A stretch of DNA of 64,000 nt from Viola odorata (lineage: Eukaryota > Streptophyta > Magnoliopsida > Malpighiales > Violaceae), in contig OY829538.1 of the NCBI GenBank assembly GCA_963691705.1, positions 34,058,836 through 34,122,835 on the forward strand. The letters are read 5' to 3'. The notes under the pieces were generated by a model that saw only the letters and a list, made by a program, of their open reading frames with translations, searched no databases and had not been told where the DNA came from. Positions 55,259 through 64,000 of the stretch are shown here, piece after piece (position 1 is the first letter of the stretch; each line of letters starts with the position of its first letter). The position numbers and the translations under genes were made by a program.

Positions 55259-55636
55259 ATGGATCTTTTGACTAAAAATTTTCTCCTTTCCAAGGGCCAC
55301 ACTCTCAAGAACCTCAATGATGGTGACGTCAGGTTCCTGGAGAACATGCTGGTCAAGACTTCCGAGGACATCCTGGAGCTGCAAGGGATGCTGACCCCAC
55401 TCCATTCCAGGCAGGGAGCCACATCTCTGGAGGATTTTAGTCCTTTAGAGAGCGTGTCGAGGTTGGCCACCTCCATCGCTCGGATTCAGGTGGTAATCGC
55501 CATGCTGCAGCAGCGCAAGGACATGCTGGGGTGTTTCTTGAAGGGGATGAGGGTCACCTCTACTGACCTGACTCTAGTCATGGACTCTCTGAGAGACATT
55601 CCTGAAGTTCCCGAGGACGCTGGCTCTGATGCCTGA
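55259..55636 (+). CDS. aORF1 of element E, unknown 125-residue protein
   Basis: Intact frame from ATG at 55259 to TGA, 125 residues. The start was chosen because it matches the start of the D copy and follows the TATA box. Conserved features: SKGHTLKNLNDGDVRFLENM, KTSEDILELQGMLTPLHSRQ, a central helix with heptad-like hydrophobics (RIQVVIAMLQQRKDMLGCFL), KGMRV, and an acidic C-terminus (EVPEDAGSD). No signal peptide or membrane segment. I do not recognise a family. It is the only accessory gene here without a stop or shift. Role unknown; conservation in two diverged elements on the strand opposite to gag-pol suggests it was a real protein. Confidence 0.7.
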   Translation: MDLLTKNFLLSKGHTLKNLNDGDVRFLENMLVKTSEDILELQGMLTPLHSRQGATSLEDFSPLESVSRLATSIARIQVVIAMLQQRKDMLGCFLKGMRVTSTDLTLVMDSLRDIPEVPEDAGSDA

Positions 55637-55709
55637 CGACGGTGGCTCCCTTTGAGCCTTTTTTCTTTTCTCCTAGTTATGCGACTGTACCTTTCGGCCA
55701 TTAGGCCAT

Positions 55710-55719
55710 AATAAATAAA
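55710..55719 (+). terminator. Poly(A) signals after aORF1, element E
   Basis: AATAAATAAA, preceded by the GGCC...GGCC inverted repeat that is also present in element D. Confidence 0.6.
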
Positions 55720-55796
55720 CTGTTTTCGTTGTGCCCTTAATCACTGCTCTTCTTCTTTAATGCGTCCTTTGTCTTTTTTCGATTAGAGGCATTCTC

Positions 55797-55813
55797 AGCC
55801 CAACCGAAAATGA
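55797..55813. promoter_or_regulatory. Internal copy of the LTR-adjacent 17-bp motif (E)
   Basis: AGCCCAACCGAAAATGA between aORF1 and aORF2, equivalent to 35263-35279. Confidence 0.7.
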
Positions 55814-56025
55814 GTCAGTCACTGGACGGTTTCCCCACTAACCGTTCCACATTAATTCTGCGCCGCCACCTACTTGTCTGCCGATTGGGCTAATTTTTGG
55901 TTTTCCTCGATCTGGGGGAGATTTCAACAGGCATGACTGTAAATCTAGATTTGTACTCCAGGTTGTACGCGTGTCAGTTCTCAAAAGTCGTGTTGGGAGA
56001 TCAAAAGCGTTTCCCCCTCTTTTGG

Positions 56026-56035
56026 CTATTTAAAG
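56026..56035 (+). promoter_or_regulatory. TATA-like box of aORF2, element E
   Basis: CTATTTAAAG lies 78 bp before the aORF2 start codon and is followed by a CT-rich stretch. Confidence 0.55.
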
Positions 56036-56103
56036 GGATCCTTTCCCTCCTTTCTGTTCATCTTCTTATTCATTTTCCCTCTTGGCAGATCGCCTGTGAT
56101 CTC

Positions 56104-56522
56104 ATGGCTGACTCTTATTTTTTGGATACAGCAGCGCGGGATTCTCCGCCAACTCCTCCGACTTCGCCGGACTCAGACAACCCTCCTCCGTCGCCTCCGT
56201 GGAGGCAGTTCGTTCGCCGGCGGGGACGCAAGAGGCAGAGGAAAATGCCTCAAAGGTGTCTGCACCGCTTTTCAAGTATCATGCCCCTTCTGCTGAAAAG
56301 GGGGATGAACCCTCTCTTCCTTCCCGTGTCTTGCTAGAAATAGCTCTCCCCTCCGCAAGCGCTGAAATGGTGATGTCGACCACAGAAGAGGAGCCCGACC
56401 GATCACTGATATACGTAGGAAAGAGGAAGGAAGAGCCTTTCCCTCCCTTTAGTAGGGAGCCATCGCTCTCGGATGATGATGTAGTTTATTGCTATGGTAT
56501 CTCTTGGTCTGAGGGCGATTAG
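56104..56522 (+). pseudogene. aORF2 of element E, with frameshift
   Basis: Begins MADSYFLDTAARDSPPTPPT, a Pro-rich N-terminus, then the basic stretch RRRGRKRQRKM. A shift of frame near 56245 is needed to continue into SAEKGDEPSLPSR, KRKEEPFPPFSREPSLSDDD and the end SWSEGD, which match aORF2 of element D. The protein would have about 138 residues: Pro-rich, basic, then acidic. The basic run could act as a nuclear localisation signal (inference). No known family. AATAAA follows at 56568-56573. Confidence 0.62.
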
Positions 56523-56567
56523 TTTAAAATGTCTCGTCTCTTTGTAGATGCCGTATGGCTTTCCAAA

Positions 56568-56573
56568 AATAAA
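56568..56573 (+). terminator. Poly(A) signal after aORF2, element E
   Basis: AATAAA after GATGCCGTATGGCTTT. Element D has GATGTCGTATGGCCTTT and AATAAA at the same place. Confidence 0.55.
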
Positions 56574-56795
56574 TAAGATAACCTTCCCTTTTCTTTTGTT
56601 CCCCTATCGCCTTTCTAATTCACTTCTTCGAACGTCAAGGGTTATCGCAGAGGGGGATCAGTGGCTGAGTGCAACTGTCGTTGGATTTCTAGTCAATAAC
56701 TGTCTTTTCTGAAAGACATAAATGACTGTCCACGCGTCTCTTTCTGCTCCGTACGTGTTTCAATTCTACAGGCTGTCTTCTTCTTCAAGTTGAAC

Positions 56796-56804
56796 CTTTA
56801 TAAG
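56796..56804 (+). promoter_or_regulatory. TATA box of aORF3, element E
   Basis: CTTTATAAGG lies about 195 bp before the aORF3 start codon. A CT-rich leader follows. Confidence 0.55.
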
Positions 56805-56994
56805 GGAAAACCCTACTCTCTTTTATCATTTTTGCTAATATTCTGCAATTTTTCACACTTTCTCTCCCTCCTGTGTTTCTTCTTGCTCGAGGAGAGTCTT
56901 CACAACTGCTCGCCGGCGACGACGGTCTGTTCTCTGGCTACCCCTTCCAGGTATTTTGTCTCTCTCTTGCCGTAGTTTATTTTCCCAATTCCTT

Positions 56995-59107
56995 ATGTCT
57001 CATATTGGAGCTTCTGCGAGAGTCGGAAATCCCATAGATCTCGAGGCTAGGAGAGCTCGTAGTATTTTTGATTGTGATGAAGTTTTGAGGGTGGAGTTAG
57101 AGGAGAACGGTATCACCTTCCCTTTGGGTTGTCGCCCATATATCCCTACGAAAGATATTCGACTTCATGGCGCCATATGGGGAACGTTTCAGCTGGTTTA
57201 CTTCAAGATGTTCCTCTATGGATTTCATCTCCCACTTCATACTTCTCTGATGAAGCTGCTAGACCACTACGATCTCAATCCGGTTCAAATAACTCCGCCT
57301 TCCTGGTGTGAGATTTATGCATTCCTTCGTACATTTTTCAAGCTGAGTTGTCGTGCCTGTCTGGTGGATATCACTCCTAGATGGAATGACGCCGTCGTGC
57401 GATTTTTCTGGCGAAACTTCCAAGGTTTTGAAGAAAAGGTGGATAATTAGAAAAATGGCTTCTTCACCCTGGTGGCGCGGAGGCTTTAATCAAAAGATTG
57501 TTAGTGCCGATTGGAAAAACCCAGAAGTGTTGTCTAGCACCGATGTGTCCCATGTTTCTGCTCTGTTAGAGATAGAAGGGCCTTTCCGCATTCGGGAATT
57601 TGCTCGGTTCAGACCCTTGAAAGAATGTGTCATTGGTAAGTTTTTCTTTTGCCGCGTTATCGCTTCACTTGACTTGCTATATTAATATATTCCGTTGACA
57701 AGTAGCGCGGAGGGTTGTTCCTCTGGTGGAAATAACACTCCTCTGAACGTGGTACCGCTTCAGACGTTATCTCCTTCTCCCCCGCCCGAAAGTTCTAGCC
57801 ATTCAATTATCCCACCGAGGAAAAGGAGGATTAAGACTGTCGCCGCACGCAATATTTCTGCCCAACCTTCTCGTTTTCTTGAGAATTGGTTGCCACTTCG
57901 GGGTAGGGGAGTGTCTTCGAGTCGTCCTATGACCGAAACGATTGACAGCGATAGCGAGAGCATGGATGCTGGTTTCGAACTGCGTCACGCCACCCTTGCC
58001 CAACGGATGAAGCTTAGGGCGAGGAAAAACGATCCCATGGCGGAGTCATCCGAGGACAATAGTGAGGATATGGGCGCTGAAACGGAGCGTCTCAAAAAGA
58101 AAATTCGGAAAGAAAAAATTGGTCCCCCTATTCCTCCTTTGAAGGACGTTAACGCAGTTCCCCCCACTAAAGTTGACACTTGTCCTATCACAAGTACCTC
58201 GCAAGTGGCGAAGGTTGTCAAGGCACCTTCCGTTGTTCCTTCCAAAACTGATGAGGTTTCCACGGCGGTGGACCCACCTTTTGCCATCCGGTAGGCCTAA
58301 TTCTCCGATTTCCTCCTGTATCCCGGACGTGACCATGCCGGTTTCAAACCCAAGCGTTCCTCCTAATCCTGTCCCGAAGAAACCTCAGCCTTTATTCCTT
58401 TCGTCGATCTCGGGCATTGGTAATTCCATAAAGAGTTGCTCTCCCCCCTTTATCGGCAACCTTTCTCCTCAAGGCCTTCAAGGAGATGCTGCATTTCAGC
58501 TGGATTTGTCGTCTTTCGGTACTGACAAGATGAGCCGGTAGGGACCATAGTGGGCCAGATGTTCAGTTCTTCGAAGGACAAGGAAGAGTTCCTGCAGCGC
58601 CCTCCTGAAGTTCAACATACACGCCTCCTGAACGATATGCTGGCTAGCTTTCGCTAGCTGAACTATTTTCTCGAGGATCAGAGCGGCAAGGTTTGATGCT
58701 CTCCTGATTCGACGGAACAATTAGATGCCGCTTTGGCGAAGGTAACAGAGCTGTCCAAGCTTCATGATCGTACCCGGGCAGAGTTGAACGAGTGCGGCGC
58801 CGATCTCGCACGAGAAAGATCCAAAGGGAAGGCTAAAGTGGAGCTACTGGAGGCGGAACTAGTGGCGGCCGACAAAAGGAACTCTCTCCTTCGTGAAGAG
58901 ATATTGTCCCGTGATGCGGATTTGGCCAAAGTACCCTCGAGGATAGCTTGGTGGAAAAATAGGACTACGGAGGTCTGTATCGCTGGCTTTAAAGATCTCT
59001 ATCGCCAGGGAACTGTTGATTTGACCAAGCTGTCTGATTATACCTCCAAGAAGATAAAGGATTTAGGCGAAGGCGAGGGAGATTTTCTTTCTCTCGGGGA
59101 GGAGTAG
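56995..59107 (+). pseudogene. aORF3 of element E, Transposase_28-like protein with coiled coil
   Basis: Exon 1 opens MSHIGASARVGNPIDLEARR and contains YFKMFLYGFHLPLHTSLMKL, LNPVQITPPSWCEIYAFLR and CLVDITPRWNDAVVRFFW, the same PF04195-like pattern as in element D. TAG at 57448-57450 replaces Trp. A short deletion near 57470 shifts the frame, which resumes at WWRGGFNQKIVSADWKNPEV. The intron candidate 57636-57701 follows. Exon 2 has TPLNVVPLQTLSPSPPPESS, SRFLENWLPLRGRGVSS, a shift near 58290, SPISSCIPDVTMPV, and after further stops a coiled coil (ARERSKGKAKVELLEAEL) ending at 59107. It aligns with D along its whole length. Confidence 0.72.
57636..57701 (+). other. Candidate intron in aORF3, element E (acceptor lost)
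   Basis: GTAAGT donor at 57636 and a 66-bp T-rich gap. The expected acceptor AG reads AA at 57700-57701. If it were AG, splicing would keep the frame (G joined to GT AGC GCG). Confidence 0.55.
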
Positions 59108-59775
59108 GCGAATGGTGGCAGCGATATCTGTGCGGCCATCGACTGGTCAAGGCTGATTCTCTGGGAAGATTTTCCCATTTATTCACTTTTTCTTGTATTG
59201 TAATAACGTCTTTCCGTGTGAAACGATATTTGCAATTCATTTTTAACTAATAAATAATCTCTGCTTTGCTTTTCCACGTTATCCCGGAGGTTACCGGCTT
59301 GGTTAACGCCATTCCGCGTTATCTTCTCTAGTGTAGTATCGCTCTTGTCTTATTTCAAAAAATCCCTTCTTTTCAGAGCATTTAATGCTTACGATCTTCT
59401 CATAAATGCGGGAGAAAAGTTGTCCTGGCATAGACACACGTGTCCATTTTTTATGGCTCCATGGGCTAGCTTGCTCTATAATTTTAGCAAAATTGAAGCG
59501 TTGCCGCGCTCTTCTAGAATTGTACTCATTGCTTGAGTCTTTTCCTTGTGATCCTCTCATGCAACGACTGCAACGTCTGTCGTTTCTTTGGCTGCTAGGG
59601 TTATAAAACCCAATACTTATTTTCTTTTGCTTATTTTTGCCGTTCTGCTTTCTTCATATTTTCTCCAGCCGTCTTATTTTCTTTCCACCGTTCAAGGTTC
59701 TCGAAGCGCTTTCTCTCTAAAGGTACCTCCTATTTTCTTTCGTAGTCTTCTTCATCTTTACTTTTTATTTCTGTC
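59108..59775 (+). promoter_or_regulatory. aORF3-aORF4 intergenic region and aORF4 TATA box, element E
   Basis: Non-coding gap. GTTATAAAACC at 59600-59610 is a TATA box about 170 bp before the aORF4 start codon, followed by a CT-rich leader (59620-59775). Candidate AATAAA signals for aORF3 lie near 59248-59256. Confidence 0.55.
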
Positions 59776-60487
59776 ATGGCTAAGACTCGCCGTTCTGAGT
59801 CGAGATCTGCCGATGAGAAAAAGATGGATGTTACAGTTAGTAGTATCACCTCTGAGGTCGCTCTTAGTGAGCATTTAGCCGCACATAATGCTGTTATCCC
59901 TGATGGTTATAAGGCCACCGTTGCCCCTGAATCGGTACGCTTGAATAGCATTTTGACGGGCAAGCGTAGGGTCCTGTACACACAAATGTTCCGTTACGGT
60001 TTCCAGCTTCCCATCAACTCTTTCATAAAACAGTTGCTCATTGTCTGCGATTTGAATCCTGTTCAATTAGCTCCAAATGTGTACTGCTGCGTTTATGCCT
60101 TCTTAGAACTTTGTAAATATAAGGGGATCGCTTCCCCTTCTCTTTTACTGCTTAAATCAGTTTTTAAGCTGATGAAGTATCGGGGAGTGATAACGATATC
60201 ACCCCGTTATGACGATGACTCACTCAAGTCCTTCACTTGGAAACTTCTCCACATTGCGTCCTCTGTCGATGCTTGGAAGAAAGAGTTCTTTGTGATAGAT
60301 CTTCCTGAAGACCCCGGTTCCTGGTGGCGGTCTGGGTTTAACCAAGACGTCAAGGACAACGTTTGGGGTCGGCCTGAGACTCTTCCTCAGTGCGAACAAG
60401 GCTGGTTAGACAAACTTCTTCAACTGGAAATCAGCGTTCATATCCGCTATGTGGCGTGCAGAGTCGATATGAAGGCCTGCGTTAGAC

Positions 60488-60557
60488 GTGAGTGTCGAGT
60501 CGCTTCCTTCTTTATTATCACTGATACTAATGCTAACATTATTTTGTCATCACGCAG
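60488..60557 (+). other. Intron 1 of aORF4, element E
   Basis: 70 bp, T-rich, GTGAGT donor, ACGCAG acceptor, phase 1. Splicing joins MKACVR to TDPNYKPESVRRR in frame. The donor is at the same codon in element D. Confidence 0.75.
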
Positions 60558-60916
60558 CGACAGATCCTAACTACAAGCCTGAAAGCGTTAGGAGGAGACT
60601 GAAAAGGGCCCAGGAAAGAGAAGAAAAAGAGAAGTCCACCTCTACGGAAGCTACCGATAACTCCACTATTCTACCTGCTATTTCCATGAGCCTTGCTCAA
60701 GTATCTTCTTCCTCAGCCGGTGAGGGGAATACCAACATCCCTTCGGGTATTCCTATTGTAACCGTCGCTGCCTCTTCTACTCGGCCATCTCCTTCTAAAG
60801 CCCCTAGGGTTCCTGACAAAGGAAAGAGGAAGAGAAGAACCAGGAGTGTTACTGCTCTCACTCCTTCTCCAGACGCGGCAGCTTCTTCTGAAGTGCCCCC
60901 TCTTGACACAACTGTT

Positions 60917-61011
60917 GTGAGTGTGTTTTTTATCCACGATGCGTTATACCTTGATGTCGGGCGTTATTTTACCTGTTTCTCTTATCAGTATTTCTGCTGG
61001 GTTCCATGTAG
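60917..61011 (+). other. Intron 2 of aORF4, element E
   Basis: 95 bp with GTGAGT donor and ATGTAG acceptor, phase 0. Splicing joins PPLDTTV to DTAAVSTSAF in frame. Element D has an intron at the same place (45999-46072). A second possible acceptor (TATCAG, 60983-60988) exists. Confidence 0.72.
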
Positions 61012-61073
61012 GATACTGCCGCTGTTTCTACTTCCGCGTTCCCCCTAGGCGAGATGGACATGGGTTATGTGCT

Positions 61074-63119
61074 GGTTGGCTCTAAGAAGAGATCCCGGCC
61101 GGAGGGTGAGGGTGGAAGCTTATCTTCTACGGTTGCCGGGACGGAAGTCAGACCGGACAGCACCTTTGTTTCTATGGATGCTCCCCAGACTCACCCTTCT
61201 GGGTTTTTGGTGAACATGGGTACAACTGAGACTTTCGGGGCTTCACCCAATTCCTTCGGTGGGCCTGTTCATACATATGGCCCTAATTCGAGCTATCAAG
61301 AAGGTTTACAGGACTTTTCGGGTTACCACCCTCACGGTTCCTATGCCGTCCAAGGGGGTTCTTCTTCTCAAGTCCACCCTCCTGTCCCTTTGGCCTTTGT
61401 GCCCTCAAGTATTCCTTTATCGCAACGTTGTGGCGAAGGGGCCTCCACCTTCGACTATGATGCGGACCTAAGTTCCTCGAGTGAGCCTGGTACTGTGACT
61501 CACCAAGTGGGCTTATATGATTTTCGCAATACAGGCTTAGCGGCTCTTGGGGGCGATGGTTCAGTTGAGGTTTCGGCTTTCTTGGCAGCCCAAATACTGT
61601 CAACCGCCGCTGAGCGGGAAGCTTTCCTCTCGTAGACAGATGATGATAAGGTGAATTCGCTACGCTCTAATCTTTTTTCCAATTTTGTGAAATTTCACTA
61701 CTAGACAGAGCACGTACAGCGTCAGGCCACTTCTCTCACCGCATCCCTTTCTGAACTTTCGCGAGAGTGAAATGAAAAGAATAAGTTGCTAGAGGAACGT
61801 ACTCGATTGTTACTGGCTCAGCAGGAGCTGTCGGGGCAAGTGTCCACCCTTGATGCAAAGAATGTCGTGCTAGAAGGAGAGAAGTCATCCTTGGCAAGGG
61901 AGAAAGCGGCCTTGGAAGAAGAGAGAGTCGCTATGACGGAGGACTCAGCCGATAAGAGCCTGTGGCACGCCGAGCGGACGACCCCTATCTTGGTTGAATG
62001 CTTTGAAGAGGTCCATGGAGCAGATGCGTACAAAGGTGACGAGGTTACAGAGGCCTTCAAACAGAAGTCTGCCGACCTTAATGAAGCGGGTTTTCTATGG
62101 TTGGCTTTAAGAAGAGATCCCGACCGGAGGGTGAGGGTGGAAGCTTATCTTCTACGGTTGCCGGGACGGAAGTCGGACCGGACAACACCTTTATTTCTAT
62201 GGATGCTCCCAGACTCACCCTTCTGGGTTTTTGGTGAACATAGGTACGACTGAGACTTTCGGGGCTTCACCCAATTCCTTCGGTGGGCCTGTTCATACAT
62301 ATGGCCCTAATTCGGGCTATCAAGAAGGTTTACAGGACTTTTCGGGTTACCACCCTCACGGTTCCTATGCCGTCCAAGGGGGTTCTTCTTCTCAAGTCCA
62401 CCCTCCTGTCCCTTTGGCCTTTGTGCCCTCAAGTATTCCTTTATCGCAATGTTGTGGCGAAGGGGCCTTCACCTTCGACTATGTTGCGGACCTAAGTTCC
62501 TCGAGTGAGCCTGGTACTGTGACTCGCCAAGTGGGCTTATATGATTTTCACAATACAGGCTTAGCGGCTCTTGGGGGCGATGGTTCAGTTGAGGTTTCGG
62601 CTTTCTTGGCAGCCCAAATACTGTCAACCGCCGCTGAGCGGGAAGCTTTCCTCTCGCAGACAGATGATGATAAGGTGAATTCGCTACGCTCTAATCTTTT
62701 TTCCAATTTTGTGAAATTTCACTACTAGACAGAGCACGTACAGCGTCAGGCTGCTTCTCTCACCGCATCCCTTTCTGAACTTTCGCGAGAGCGAAATGAA
62801 AAGAATAAGTTGCTGGAGGAACGCACTATATTGTTACTGGCTCAGCAGGAGTTGTCGGGGCAAGTGTCCACCCTTGATGCAAAGAATGCCATGCTAGAAG
62901 GAGAGAAGTCATCCTTGGCAAGGGAGAAAGCGGCCTTGGAAGAAGAGAGAGTCGCTATGACGGTGGACTCAGCCGATAAGAGCCTGTGGCACGCCGAGCG
63001 GACGGCAACTATCTTGGTTGAATGCTTTGAAGAGGTCCATGGAGCAGATGCGTACAAAGGTGACGAGGTTACAGAGGCCTTAAAACAGAAGTCTGCCGAC
63101 CTTAATGAAGCGGGTTTTC
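61074..63119 (+). repeat. Tandem duplication within aORF4 exon 3 (2 x ~1.02 kb)
   Basis: 61074-62095 and 62099-63119 are about 97-98% identical by eye (offset 1025). The repeat joint reads GCGGGTTTTCTATGGTTGGC. Copy 1 has a TAG where copy 2 has CAG (61633-61635 versus 62658-62660). Both share TAG after KFHY. Confidence 0.93.
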
Positions 63120-63166
63120 GCCGAGCTAAGGCGGAGGGTTGGAAACGGAGGAACCCCGAGGGTTGA

Positions 63167-63714
63167 CACATTCCCAAGCTTTGCCGCCTCTTTTGCAGCC
63201 ATCGTGCTTTTTGTTTTTTGCCTCCGCTACATTATTGTTTTGTTCTTTGGAACTTGTGACCTCTCTAAGGCACTTTTATGCTTTTAAACAGTTTATATCT
63301 TTGCAGCTGCCTTTTTCTTTCTTTAACTTTTTCTTTCTGAAACTCCCAGGGCGTCGTTACCATCCGGGCGATATAATATGCTTACTCTCTCGGGCAGGCT
63401 CGTAGCGTTTCAGCAACAGATATCGCTGAGGTCAGTATTGGGTTAGCTTTCCCGGCGAGCCTCATAGTATTGCCGCTTGTGCAGTCATCAATCTTTCCGC
63501 TACTCGAAAGTTATTCTGCACATTCTCAATTGTAAACCATCAGTAGCATAACGGGTTACAAGATATAGTAATTACCCGTAGGAGCCTTTCCGCTGCCGTC
63601 ATAGGGCATTAGTATGGAAACTGCATGAATCGTATTTTCCGTCAGCTCTACTTCACTAGGGATTACGCTTCTAGTTACTGGCTGGAATTTTGCGATTTTT
63701 ATGTTTCCATCTTT
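63167..63714. other. Non-coding DNA after aORF4, element E
   Basis: Equivalent to 47198-47965 in element D. No gene seen. Confidence 0.45.
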
Positions 63715-64000
63715 CCACGATCGGCCTGGAAAGTGCCCTCACTTAGTGGGCCGTCGGATTGGGACAGGCCGTCACAAGGATAGGACGTTTCACTTTCAGG
63801 CGTTGTCCTCGCGTCTAGAATCATGTCCTTACTTAGTGGACCCACTACACTAGTCTGGTCACTAAGAGGGGACTTTTCATTTCTAGAACGGAGTTACTAT
63901 TTCCTTGGGGCGTGCCTTGTCTTGATGAGCCGTCTCCACGAGAACGGTCATTACAAGAAAAGGGCCTTTCACTCCCAGGGATTCCCGGGTTGTGCCCTCA
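63715..64000. repeat. Start of the pol-aORF4 repeat block, element E
   Basis: Units with CTTAGTGGGCCGTC and CACAAGGATAGGACGTTTCA match the block at 47966-48490. It is cut by the window end. Integrase on the minus strand should follow beyond it. Confidence 0.75.

Larger units (their letters stand above)
59776..63166 (+). pseudogene. aORF4 of element E, three-exon gene with internal duplication
   Basis: Exon 1 (59776-60487) starts MAKTRRSESRSADEKKMDVT and has YTQMFRYGFQLPINSFIKQL, CDLNPVQLAPNVYCCVYAFL, ITISPRYDDDSLKSFTWKLL and EFFVIDLPEDPGSWWRSGFN, a PF04195-like domain paralogous to that of aORF3. Exon 2 (60558-60916) is basic then Ser/Thr-rich (VRRRLKRAQEREEKEK, KGKRKRRTRSVTAL). Exon 3 starts at 61012 and is Ser/Gly/Pro-rich (SYAVQGGSSSQVHPPVPLAF), then GTVTHQVGLYDF, then a coiled coil. 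About 1020 bp of exon 3 are duplicated in tandem; the first copy has stops at 61633, 61703 and 61767 and the second a one-base deletion. Exons 1 and 2 are intact. Confidence 0.78.
53857..64000 (-). mobile_element. Second Retand/Grande-like Tat element (element E), 3' part
   Basis: Starts with its 3' LTR (53857-54414) placed inside the gag of element D. The conserved 41-bp sequence, the ~60-bp repeats, aORF1 to aORF4 and the beginning of the repeat block follow in the order seen in element D. Its gag-pol (minus strand) and 5' LTR must lie to the right of the window. The accessory proteins are roughly 45-60% identical to those of D by eye, so the two are distinct subfamilies, not recent copies. 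The target duplication (53852-53856, GATGT) cannot be checked without the right end. Confidence 0.8.

Overview
This window is plant nuclear DNA, almost certainly from a flowering plant. The evidence is long Ty3/gypsy LTR retrotransposons of the Tat group (Ogre-like and Retand/Grande-like), a hAT element, a Mutator-like element, a plant LINE fragment and many short-unit tandem arrays. I see no intact host gene, rRNA or tRNA gene. It reads as heterochromatic, retrotransposon-dense sequence in which elements have inserted into one another. I cannot name the species.

Left part (1-25.9 kb). The window opens with the 5' end of a minus-strand retroelement (leader, PBS, LTR 311-844). A LINE remnant and a plus-strand gypsy pol fragment with its 3' LTR follow. 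Then come two Ogre-like Tat elements: a broken LTR ending at 4971 and a full LTR ending at 11183. Both are followed by a PBS matching a tRNA that ends in GTCGCCA. The first leader carries a hAT insertion (5104-5946, 8-bp TSD). The second element keeps a decayed gag, an intron-like gap and the first half of RT, but RNase H and integrase are gone. Downstream are about 10 kb of tandem arrays, interrupted by a Mutator-like foldback element (18454-20083, 9-bp TSD).

Middle (25.9-29.2 kb) is non-coding retroelement-derived DNA.

Right part (29.2-64 kb) is the most interesting. A minus-strand Retand/Grande-type element (3' LTR 29192-29890, gag-pol 48.7-53.86 kb) carries a cluster of genes on the opposite strand between its 3' LTR and integrase. 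I call them aORF1 to aORF4. They are not gag or pol. A second, diverged member starts at 53857, inside the gag of the first, and carries the same four genes in the same order (55.2-63.2 kb). In this copy each gene has its own TATA box, and aORF1 and aORF2 are followed by AATAAA signals. aORF3 and aORF4 contain introns at matching places in both copies. Putative antisense extra ORFs are known in Tat elements; a four-gene, intron-bearing cluster with separate promoters is what I consider most worth checking.

Two further elements are nested in the first copy, each with perfect LTR ends and a 5-bp TSD: a pol-less gypsy element (30003-34620, TSD GGTAG) just upstream of aORF1, and a non-autonomous relative (39384-45159, TSD GTTGG) inside aORF4. 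The latter carries an 18-bp satellite array of about 2.3 kb in place of protein genes. All retroelement genes seen here have stops or frameshifts, apart from aORF1 of the second copy.
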